64,000 nucleotides of DNA from Siphonodentalium dalli (Eukaryota; Mollusca; Scaphopoda; Gadilida; Siphonodentaliidae), in contig CP136069.1 of assembly GCA_032622095.1 (NCBI GenBank), forward strand, positions 5,256,976-5,320,975, written 5' to 3'. Below the pieces are notes generated by a model that ran no database searches, was not told the origin of the DNA, and saw only the letters and a list, made by a program, of their open reading frames with translations. This document shows positions 54,938 through 64,000 of this stretch, piece by piece (position 1 is the first letter of the stretch; every line of letters starts with the position of its first letter). The position numbers were made by a program, and so were the translations under genes.

Positions 54938-56610
54938 AAGGCCCATCACGATCGGCAGATGTTTAACCCATCCCTTGGGGATAGTAAATTATTATGATCG
55001 GAATCATAAATCAGAGTTTTGATGTTGAATTATAGAGTATACTGTTATGTACTATTATAAACAAATGTACATACTGTAATAACACAAATTATTGGAATTA
55101 ATGGGTCAAATGGGGAGACTCGCATATATAAGAGAATGCACTGGTACAAGATCTGTAATGCTGCACCAGTGCAGCCTTGGATTAAATGTGAAAGGCGACC
55201 CGAACATGGAATACTTGCGTTAATAGAGTCCAATTTAAGTTTACAATGATAACAACACAGCCATCAAGATAAGCCACCTCACTTCTGACCCATTGTTATT
55301 AGTGCTGGGACGATTGGGGTTTTTTCCTAACTGGTAAACCACGGGCATTAACCTAACCATAACCGGTTAACCGCGACCAGCATCACACTAAGTACGAGAT
55401 TCAATACACTGGTCACTATATCGGCAAAACAAGTGTTTATTAAGCATCCCGGAAACGTTGCTATACATGCGATCACAAACGATGTCTTGGTCGTACAATG
55501 CGTTCCCGTTACGGCGATCAAATAGTTGTAAATGTGTATAAATTAATTCAGTTTTGAGCCCAAACAAACTAAAATATAATATATATTAGTGGTGCGCTAG
55601 TATATCGGTGTTTACGGGAGTTCCGCACCGCATAAACAACGCTTGCTTGCAAAACCTTCAGCGACGAAATATAGTTCCTCCCTTGTGTATATCCCGGGCA
55701 CGATTAACCCAAACAAGGTACTGCAGGTAGGTATACTGTTGTTTAATAATATTTACTAGTGTTTGGGTATAGGCAGGTATGTATTAATCACAGTGGCTAC
55801 ACGATGTTACTTCAATTATTTAATAAACAAATTCAAACAAAATTAAATCGTCGTGATTCATTACGCAAGCCCCAGCCAGTGTTTAGGAAATAAAGTTATC
55901 GAACACATCACTAGATATACTCTGATATCCCACTCCCAGTAGGCCTGGGTTTTTTCTGGATGTGCGACTTCATATTGGATGTTGATCCAGAATAAACGAA
56001 TCGTGTTCGGCAGGCCTTGCATACCGCCCATTTCTTTTTTCGTCATCTTCAATTTAGGACTAAATGTCCCCAAACATTCGATTTCCGTTTTTGTAGGTCT
56101 TCTGTCATTGCTTTGAGACGAACTAATGGTAATGACAAAGGGGGGCAGTTTCAAGAAAACAGACATACTATTGATGACGTAGTAAAAGTCTCGACTTGAT
56201 TGCTTTGATGTATGCCGCGGTGCGCGTGCAGCCGGAACATCATGTAATGCATCCAAAGGAAATTGGCATTGAATGTGTAGCAAGTGATTCACAGACTGAC
56301 ACAGATAAGAGTGTAGTTGTTGGTTTCATGTCTAGAAAAGCCACCGGTGATCAAACAGGCATGTGTTGTGGGGTATATGAATACACAATCAACTGTCCAA
56401 ATCGCTTCTAAGCGGCTTACTCTCGTTAATTAAACTTCTGTAAATGATTTCGGCAACATTTACACGGAGTACTACGATGATAGTACGATCGTTATCAATA
56501 TTACGGTTATCCGGTTGTGGCCTCCTCCAACCGGTTGACACGCGTAACCGAACCATAACCGGTTATCCGGACAACCGTCCCAGCACTAATTGTGATATAC
56601 TCAGATTTTG
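54938..56610. repeat. Dispersed ~370-bp repeat, copy 2, split by a hAT-like element
   Basis: ggcccatcacgatcggcaga to cacctcacttctgacccatt, then resumes after the insertion as attgtgatatactcag. Matches 47690-48062, with a core half at about 55120. Confidence 0.78.
55300..56588. mobile_element. hAT-like element with TAGTGCTGGGACG ends
   Basis: tagtgctgggacg and inverse cgtcccagcacta. Flanks ATTGTTAT (55292-55299) and ATTGTGAT (56589-56596) match at 7 of 8. Subterminal ccataaccggttaaccg and ccataaccggttatccg motifs are repeated near both ends. 1,289 bp. Frames of 143 (minus, 55861-56292) and 72 codons (plus, 56196-56411) do not resemble a hAT transposase that I can recognise, so it is probably non-autonomous. 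Confidence 0.85.
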
Positions 56611-56934
56611 TAGTATACTGTTAATAGCATGCCATGTGTATTGTTGAACATTTTTTTAAATTTAGATACAATAGCTTTCTTTATCTGCACATTGTTGAGA
56701 TTTTCCCATTGAATGTGACATTTATATTTTAGGTAACTCCATTGCAAACATTTGAGAGCATGTTATAATTATGTTCTCACTAAAATGTAAACCGCAGCTA
56801 TGAATGAACTTCACTATGCATAATTCCGATAGTAACTCCCCTCATTTTGGAACGCCGGCCATTGTAAGACACACACGTTTATTTCAGATTACGATATTAA
56901 TGCTTTAAGCCCACCGATCTACTTTAGATTACGA
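56597..56934. other. No recognised gene
   Basis: AT-rich; a short duplication (tttcagattacgatattaat / tttagattacgacattaaca, each then 'cactttaagcccaccga'-like) at about 56882 and 56926. Confidence 0.4.
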
Positions 56935-57302
56935 CATTAACACTTTAAGCCCACCGAATGACCCAAAAATGACTCGTTTCCCATCGACATGTCATTGTTA
57001 ACATCCATGACAAATTTTATGATGATCTGACCAAAGGTACGACCTGTAGCCCGTGTCAAAAGATTTAGTCATGCAAAGAGTAAAATCTAAGATGGCTGCC
57101 GGCAGCCATGTTTTTTGGCCGAATGACCCCAAAATTACTCGTTCCCATCTACATGTCAATATTAACATCCATGACAAATTTCATGACAATAAGACGAACA
57201 GTACGACCTGTAGCCCGTGCTAATGGATTGAATTTTGAAATCCAAGATGGCCCCATCTACATGTCAACAGCCATGACAAATTTCATAATGATCCGACCAA
57301 AG
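56935..57302 (+). mobile_element. Element K, copy 4, left part
   Basis: tgactcgtttcccatcgaca, ggatttagtcatgcaaagag-like units, stopping at gaccaaag. It continues at 60357 (gaccaaaggtacgacctgta) to its end agttgagcta at 60480. Confidence 0.82.
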
Positions 57303-57479
57303 TAGTCCCTTGCGAACCGTTCGAGGTTCGGTTCGATTCTAAACCCCCGTGATGATTCGGTCCAGTTCGAAACCTTAGACGGGATTAGTTTATATCGAAC
57401 CTTTTCTTTAGTCCCGCAAATTGGGCAAATTTTGCGTACTGGGAATTGTTTATTGATTATATACCGTATATTAATTGGT

Positions 57480-59317
57480 TTAGGCCTGACCAATTTAATT
57501 AGTTGGTTTACGAACATGGGACCCAAAAAAATGTAGATGGAGGAGGGGGGGGGGGGGGGGGGGGGAAATAAAAAATAAAATAAAACTCCCTTCGGGCTTG
57601 TTCTATCCGGTATGAATTTCACACGACATCACCACTGGAATTTTGTAACTTAAAATGGACATGTTATTTACCCTGAACACTTTATTCAACTTAAACTTTC
57701 AAATATATTAATATTTAATATGTTAAATAATAATATAAAACTACCTTCCAATCTATCTAGAATTACCTGTCAACTCCCCTTTCGGGTATTACAGACAGGG
57801 TCCAGGTCTCGACTGTGGTCGGTGCTTTGGTGGGCTACTCTAACCTACATGTACAGCCGGGTTCTTTAACGTGCACATAGTCACCCATGTACACGGGTCA
57901 GCCATTTATGTCGGCTCCCGATCCGACAGCGTACATCACTCATGACAACATACCTGGACATGATGTCGCCGTGAAGGGAAGTCAGTTTTGTATTCGGATA
58001 CATGTATATATTGTGTGATCACGAATGAGACTTTTCAGTCGTACAACGTGGTAATCTGACCAAGTTGGGATTTTTGTCAGAATACCCGACCGGGAATCAA
58101 TCGCCGGACCTTTAGCACGAGAGACCAGTACGCTATCCACTCGGCCACTGACTTCCTTTATTGACCAATGTCAAGCAACATAAAAATAATAGTTTTAAAA
58201 CAAAAATATTTATAAAGATGGTCTATCTGCAAGTCGAAAATATGGGTATTTATAAAATAAACCACTATAGCTTGTTAATCAACAGGAACAATAAAAAATA
58301 AGATGACACCTGTACACGTAAAATTACTTCTTTTCTTTGTTTTTCAATAGTTAGTTTTCTGTGTTTATTTTATAAATATATAGACCTAAATAAAATGGTA
58401 ATGAATGTCCTGTTGGTTGTTGTAATAGAAGCAGAAACGTCGTTTAAAATAAGTAAAAAACGAACCCGATTTACAAAGGTTACAACCGGACATGAATGGG
58501 TGAAAACGAAAGTACAAAATGACTGTCTTGCAATTTTACCCGAAACGTACACGTTCCGTTCACAATGCGTACCCTCTAATCCGTTACTAAGAATAGTTAC
58601 TGTTCATCAATGAGGGCCAACAATAGGCCTACAGCTGCACACTTCTCAGACCAGCAACATTTAGAAAGACACTTCGTTTAAAGGCATATTATGTACTTGT
58701 TCGGGTGCGTGAAACTGATAAGTTAATACTCGGGCGCTATGCCAACTGGAGAAATGTAACATTCTGTTAACATCGCCAAAAACTTGAAGCAAATCGACCT
58801 TACAACTCCATAGAAAACAGCGTGAACAACGCTCAATTGTAAATATTTACTACTCGATTCGGGACGCAAATAGTGGTGAAAAACTAACGAAACCGATTTC
58901 GCCATCGAGAATCACTGTATTTACATCACATCACTTTAAAATACGTAAAAATACGTAGAATTCCACTAGATACGGCCGGATATTCACGAAACCGAAAGTA
59001 TAAAATGGACTCGTTTATACAGTTTTTCCCGCAATCGAAATGGACACATCCGTTCGCATGGTTTGTGACTTACATCATTTACATGTAGTAGTTATTTAAG
59101 TGGCATTATTAAATCTATTGTTTATACTTTTACGACAGCAACTACCGAGGGTGTGAACATTAATTAGTCCGGAATCGGAACCGGAATGAAACTTAGACAT
59201 AAAACGGGTAAAGTACAAACGTGTTTCCATTGAAATTTTTTTTCTTTTTTTTTTCGCATTTCGGGAAAAAAGTTGTCGGCGGGTTCGTAAACCAACTAAT
59301 AAAATTGCTAACGCCTT
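57480..59317. mobile_element. Element N, M-related, nested in the hAT-like element
   Basis: caatttaattagttggttta, cgaac (57491-57515) and its inverse (59283-59307) match at 24 of 25, extended outward by ttaggcct / cgccttac. The same outline as the ends of element M (tggtttacgga). 1.8 kb, carries the SINE below. Confidence 0.72.
57780..58160 (-). mobile_element. tRNA-derived SINE with conserved mollusc-type core
   Basis: Read on the minus strand, gtcagtggccgagtggatag supplies an A-box (tggccgagtgg) and gattgattccc a B-box-like site, the head of a tRNA-derived SINE at about 58150-58090. The body at 57840-57930 includes gttctttaacgtgcacatag and tgtacacgggtcagcc, a motif that I associate with conserved SINE core domains in molluscs and other animals. 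The family name cannot be fixed without a search. Confidence 0.65.
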
Positions 59318-60356
59318 ACATACAACTGTGTGATACTATGATTTTATGTTTACATTTGACATAATTAATTTGATCATTACTCGGGCGGGGTAACTGGGTG
59401 ATATTTCATTTGAACGGGTCTTTTGGCATAACTTTATTCCGTTCCCGCTAAACGGTCCGGTCGGACATGTCAAATTCATGATAATTAATTAGTAAAACTA
59501 TAACATTTCTATCTCAGTCAAAGTTCTACCTCGTCAAAGTTTGTTTTATTCTCCGTATAACTTTACTAATAGCCATAATTATACCTAACAAACGAGACAA
59601 TAAGTTATGATTATTGATGAATACAGATCGAACAAGCTTTTTTGAATTCCGCCGGTAAACTGGCGGAAACTGAATAGGTATTCCGAGCAGCACTTCTGTG
59701 TCAACAATTGGCTTCAACCAATCACAGTGAGGAGAAGGTGTGGTCATTGTTTATCAGCATAAATGATTGACATGATTATGTAGCCTGGTATGCTTTGTCT
59801 TGTGACACTCAATTGCTACAACACGACATCAGCACGCTTTAATCTTTGTCGTCGCAGTTATATATTGACGAGTCTGTTAATAGTTACAGAGTGTCGACAT
59901 TACAATAATAATACACCGACGTAACACCGTACAGGTACTTAATTTATTCACAAGATAAAATCCCCACCTGCTCAGTGCTGATTTTGGGACCCTACGTACA
60001 TGTATGTTACTTTACCGATAAAAAATCGTATTCGCTTGCAAAAACAGAAAATATCAGAACATAAAATGCGTAGATTTGAAACCAAAGTCGCGGACGAATA
60101 AACTGACTACCCATCTCCAATATAAAATAATTCTTTGTTGTGTAGTTATCTTATAGCTGTGTAGATGGGCATTAATTAAATAACCGTTGATTTTACTATA
60201 ATAATGTCCACTGACATTTCTGATTGTCCACTCTATCCTGAGTCTACGACAACAAGGTCGGTGTTTGGATTCGAGGTTCGGTTCGATTCGAAACCGAGAC
60301 GATGATTCGGTTTCAATGTTCGGTTCGACCTAAAATTTAAGGTTCGCAGGGCCCTA

Positions 60357-60480
60357 GACCAAAGGTACGACCTGTAGCCCATGCTAAAGTAAATTGTTGA
60401 CGAGTCACGCACACACACACACAGACGATGGATACCAAGCCATGGCAATAGCTCAAACTTTACAAAGTAAAGTTGAGCTA
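60357..60480 (+). mobile_element. Element K, copy 4, right part
   Basis: gaccaaaggtacgacctgta, cacacacagacgatggatac, then the closing agctcaaactttacaaagta, aagttgagcta hairpin. Confidence 0.83.
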
Positions 60481-62140
60481 ATAATATTTAATATAAATAT
60501 TAAATCAATATACTATATTATGTTATTATACTATATAAAGACCAGTTGGGCAAGTAAAAATATTGTGATCTGGATTTTCATTGGCAGATGATTTGAACGA
60601 AATTACAGAGTACAAAATTTTATGCCACACACACATTCACCCATTCTGAGTTTATATCATCATATGCCGTATTTTTTCTTGAAATGCTAGCGTATTCAGA
60701 TTGTTTCTATCTTTCCCCACTTACTAGAAAATAGCTGTTAGTTACTCGACTATTCTTTCAGGTAAACGTTCTGGAATTCTTCATCATTTTGGAGAAAAAC
60801 ACCCAATGTATAAATATTTCGTTCACCAATAGCCAACCGGTAACTGTTAAAACACACGACACAAAACAAGTACTCTGAGTACGAATTTGACATGTATTGA
60901 TTTATACCGGATTATTGGCTACAATGTCCAATTCTCATTTGGATAATCCAAATAGTACAGGTTATGCTGCGAGTAAACGTACATCGGATAGGCAGAAACT
61001 GGCTCTACTAACTTCACGTGTTCACTCAGTCACTTAATTTTAAAACCGACGTGGCTCATTCACGCATGCATATATCTAGGTTATTTGTTGATATGGGCTT
61101 ATGTCATTGATATATCTAATAAAATAACTTGGCTTCCCCCCCCCTGCATTCCATCCGCACAACGGTTTATCCTTCTCTTGATTGAGAGCTTTAATGACAG
61201 TCCATATAAGGTGTCTACGTGTGGAATATTGCTCAACTTAAATTTACCCGTGATCATGGTCGTTGAATTAAAATCACATGCGTAAAGTACGTCGACCCTA
61301 TACATCTCATTTGCCATTGTTCGCTGCCCATGCGCTGCACTGTTCGTTATTTTTTAAGTTACAAATTCTACATGGCCAGACCTGGAACCCTGTCTGCAAA
61401 GGATCTCATAGATTCGCTTTACGTTTCGCTATGGTAAATATAGTCTATATGGTAGTGCTTTACATATACCATACCCAACATTAAAAGGTCTTTATACCAT
61501 AATAGTTATTATGTTACCGGTATGTGTATAGCACATATTTCGTAAATTTCATCTTGACGCCCTACTGTGGTTATAAATTTATTCTGTGGGCGAACATTTT
61601 CAAACGTTATTTCATGGGTTATTGTTTACGTTTATGCCCATTATAGTATAGCTACATCGCAGTTAGGAGAATATCGTTCTTCTGTTACATATAGTTAAAA
61701 TTGGAAGTTGCTATGCTATCAATTAAATATGAGGACAAGTGTCTGCATTTCAATCAAACATAGCGTGTAGTGTTATATGAACTAGGAAACATACCGGTAT
61801 GAATGGCAATATCAAGTGACTGCATGATGGCTTAGAAACAGGCTGACGTCTGACCTTTTCATGAAATTTATGTTAGGAAGAATAATATAAATAAAAACAA
61901 TCAAACTCGCCCTTCCGCCCCATTTAAAAAACAAAAGTTGGATGTAAATCTAGCAATTTATTGATATTGGCCTAACAAGATCTCTGTATCTGTATTCGTT
62001 ACGTGCTAGTAACCAAAGCTGGCTTTTACAGGACATGGCTAAAAAGAACATCGTCATGGCCGAATAAACTAATTTATTTGTTTCGAATTGAATGAAAAAG
62101 GGGTACCCAGCAGTCCCAGCATACAAAATATGAAAATAAA
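60481..62140. other. Mostly unique sequence, no supported gene
   Basis: 1.6 kb without recognised repeats. The longest frames are about 70 codons and have no recognisable motif. Confidence 0.45.
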
Positions 62141-62297
62141 ATGCATATTAAAGGTACGGTTGGCCTTGGCGGTGGGTATCCTGTGAAAATATTTCCACCC
62201 GTCAAAAACCGCCACAAACAGAAAGAACATCAAAATGTAGACAGACATTGTCCGTATACAAATAAGAAATATCACATAAACAGTATGTTATTGCAGG

Positions 62298-62392
62298 GTT
62301 TCCGCCAGGCCGGCTGCGGGTCCGCCGCCCGGACCCATTCCCCCTGGGCCCTGCCGACCTTTGCCATGAAATCCCGCTCATACACAAATAAA
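62298..62392 (-). other. GC-rich islet, possible exon
   Basis: A ~75-base GC-rich segment in an AT-rich setting. One minus-strand frame reads GRQGPGGMGPGGGPAAGLAE, then Thr-Leu-Gln-stop, which looks like a low-complexity protein C-terminus. Upstream tttatttgtgtatgag is a weak acceptor. No family recognised; may equally be non-coding. Confidence 0.2.
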
Positions 62393-62561
62393 TGACGTTA
62401 TTAAAAACTTATTCAGTCTTGTCTGTCTCGGCAGGCTATATATGATATCTAATCCTATTTTCATTAATAATGACAAAATGGAATCGACACAGTCCATCTT
62501 CAGAAAAAGAAATAACAGCATGAACAAACCATAAATAGTGACACCCCACAAATAGTTCCAC

Positions 62562-62594
62562 GGGATTCCCCCACGTGATTGGTGGGGAATTCCC
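62562..62594. promoter_or_regulatory. Inverted kappaB-like sites around an E-box and CCAAT box
   Basis: gggattcccc (62562-62571) and ggggaattccc (62584-62594) both fit the NF-kappaB/Rel consensus GGGRNWYYCC. Between them lie cacgtg and attgg (CCAAT on the minus strand). A CRE-like tgacgtga is at about 62666. It is 270 bases upstream of the small ORF at 62864. Confidence 0.35.
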
Positions 62595-62863
62595 TTGGTT
62601 CAATTTACTTCCGAGTATGGGAACGTTGTTACGTGGATCATAAAAACTGCCTCATTTATTATCTTGACGTGAATATTGACGAGGCGTTTGGACTAATTTA
62701 TTCATTATTCCAACTTGTATAAAACATGTGTATAATTAGAGGCATGAGGAAACAAACAAATATCGTATCATTTATAGTAATATAAAATTGCGACTTGGCT
62801 TACTGTTGTTTTAGGGCAATGGATCGTTAATTTAGTGGTTACCTCATTGTCGCGAACTGAAGC

Positions 62864-63199
62864 ATGAAAACGTTTGGGCTAATGGCGATCATCATAAAAG
62901 AATCTTTGTTCAACATACACAAGTTCGCGGCTTCGCGTCAATGCCCCATTCAGAGTAAGAGTTTGTCTAATGCTCGTTCCCGGGCTGGCTTAGATAATCA
63001 TTCCGATGTGACGTCATCTAGTAGAAGTTTGCAGACACGTGCAGTTAACTGTGTCACAATAATAGAGATAATCAAAGCTATTATACCGCAGTCATTGAAT
63101 ATCATGCACATGTCCACGATTATTAGTCAGGTCAAGGACACCCAATGTTTTGTTGCTCTTTTGCAGTTGAATTATCAGAAACTAATACATATAATTTGA
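62864..63199 (+). CDS. Unidentified 111-codon ORF with downstream polyadenylation signal
   Basis: ATG to stop, 111 residues, starting MKTFGLMAIIIKES, Ser/Ile-rich, without a signal peptide or membrane segment that I can defend. ggaataaaataaag (AATAAA) lies about 20 bases after the stop, and promoter-like motifs stand at 62562-62670. I recognise no family. It could be a small gene, a terminal exon or chance. Confidence 0.2.
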   Translation: MKTFGLMAIIIKESLFNIHKFAASRQCPIQSKSLSNARSRAGLDNHSDVTSSSRSLQTRAVNCVTIIEIIKAIIPQSLNIMHMSTIISQVKDTQCFVALLQLNYQKLIHII

Positions 63200-63843
63200 T
63201 ACAAATGTGTGAGACAGGGAATAAAATAAAGACACACAGACACAGTGAGAATGGATTTGTTTATTTCTTTTTTTTTAATATAGGATTTATCATCTTTTTA
63301 GATTTAGTTTGAGCCGGCATTTTGTCTTGTTGCTTACATGTGATCGCCGTTTGTATCTCAAAATCCTGATGAAAAATGCCCCTCATGACATACCGATCCA
63401 TAAGTCACAGGAAGTTTTTAATAAGGGAAATTGGGTTAGAAAGTTGCGACTTATACATCGGCCGGTACGGTAAATGGCAAAATTAGAGATAAATCGGTCT
63501 TCATATATTTAATTATTTAGTAGATATAGTAGATCTTAATGATAACATGGTGTTTACGCGATGGTCATGGTATCTATGAACGAAACTGTATGCGTTTTAT
63601 AGTTTTTCTCTTTACGGTGTTTGGAACAAATATGAATATTTTTGACAATTAAGGCCTCCCGTGCCTTTAAAGCCACATAATTCAGGAAAATATCATTGGT
63701 TATGTTGTGATAACGATATTCTAATTTTAATTATCAACCTGAAATCACCATTTCAACATGAGATGTCCGGGACACGGTTCGTATTTTAGTCAATTGTTCG
63801 GGTACGCTGGAATAGCTTGGAAGAAAGATATTGCGAATTTGCA
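63200..63843. other. No recognised gene
   Basis: AT-rich, no repeats recognised. Confidence 0.4.
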
Positions 63844-63847
63844 TTAA

Positions 63848-63945
63848 CCCATTCAGTGCCAAGTCCGATTTTTGTATCAACCCATATTTCCTTGATCATT
63901 AGGAAATATGGGTTGATACAAAAATCGGACTTGGCACTGAATGGG
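63848..63945. mobile_element. TTAA-flanked MITE D, short copy
   Basis: TTAA at 63844-63847 and 63946-63949. cccattcagtgccaagtccg and inverse; the inner hairpin is deleted, so this is a nearly perfect 98-bp palindrome made only of the outer arms. Confidence 0.9.
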
Positions 63946-64000
63946 TTAAGGAATGCCTAATAGGGAACTGAACTTCCTGCTTGAGAAGAAATACGTCACT

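Larger units (their letters stand above)
57303..60356. mobile_element. 3-kb hAT-like element inserted in K, exact 8-bp target duplication
   Basis: GACCAAAG is present at 57295-57302 and again at 60357-60364; uninterrupted K units have it once. Ends tagtcccttgcgaacc and ggttcgcagggccctа-type (inverse) are imperfect inverted repeats, followed by subterminal ggttcggttcgattc on both sides. A 25-base G run is at about 57543-57567. It contains element N and a SINE. No transposase recognised. Confidence 0.85.

Noticed and set aside
55861-56292. 143-codon frame as hAT transposase
   Set aside because: No dimerisation or catalytic motif that I can recognise, and too short.

Overview
This is an AT-rich animal nuclear sequence with one well-supported protein-coding gene and an unusually dense layer of small DNA transposons, long hairpins and satellites. 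The single clear gene is an ortholog of the spliceosomal WD40 protein PLRG1 (minus strand, 6021-7529). Introns elsewhere cannot be seen directly, but the splice-site context, tRNA-derived SINEs, TTAA- and TA-flanked hairpin elements and very low coding density all indicate a metazoan. The style of the repeats (SINE core with a 'gttctttaacgtgcac' type motif, tandem units rich in 'ccaagatggc', 'gacggac' tracts) makes a marine mollusc, probably a bivalve, the best guess. That is inference, not proof.

Layout. 1-2600: two satellite arrays (88-bp and 117-bp units) grown out of MITE arms, followed by a 27-bp minisatellite. 2600-6000: nested MITEs. 6021-7562: PLRG1 with a short piece of 5' leader. 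7600-9960: hairpin MITEs and a hAT-like element. 10.88-13.48 kb: a 2.6-kb minisatellite with 44-45 bp units. 13.9-15.0 kb: a 27-bp minisatellite split by a hAT-like element. 15-27 kb: many palindromic elements. 27-35.3 kb: a deep nest of long-unit tandem elements. 35.5-39.8 kb: three copies of another palindromic element around a comparatively unique stretch with promoter-like motifs. 40-51 kb: more MITEs and long-unit elements. 52.24-54.46 kb: a 31/24-bp satellite that is free of stop codons in a long frame. 55.3-60.4 kb: two hAT-like elements with 8-bp target duplications, the second carrying a nested element and a SINE. 60.5-64 kb: mostly unique AT-rich sequence with a kappaB/E-box/CCAAT cluster, a GC-rich islet and a small unidentified ORF.

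The main signal is a modular set of TTAA-bounded (piggyBac-like) MITEs. At least five different pairs of arms, all beginning TTAA-CCCTTT, are found. Most carry one and the same ~69-bp palindromic core (ccaatgcattctct...agagaatgcattgg), while one arm class carries a different hairpin. Arms of two of these classes have been amplified into tandem arrays. A second system-level pattern is a group of four element types (here K, L, P, S) that share a design: degenerate tandem units of about 146-176 bp, a 'gacggac' tract, and a terminal inverted or hairpin end. No transposase gene was recognised, so every mobile element here appears non-autonomous.

Letter names (A, B, C, D, E, F, G, H, I, K, L, M, N, P, Q, R, S) are local labels for repeat families in this window, not published names.
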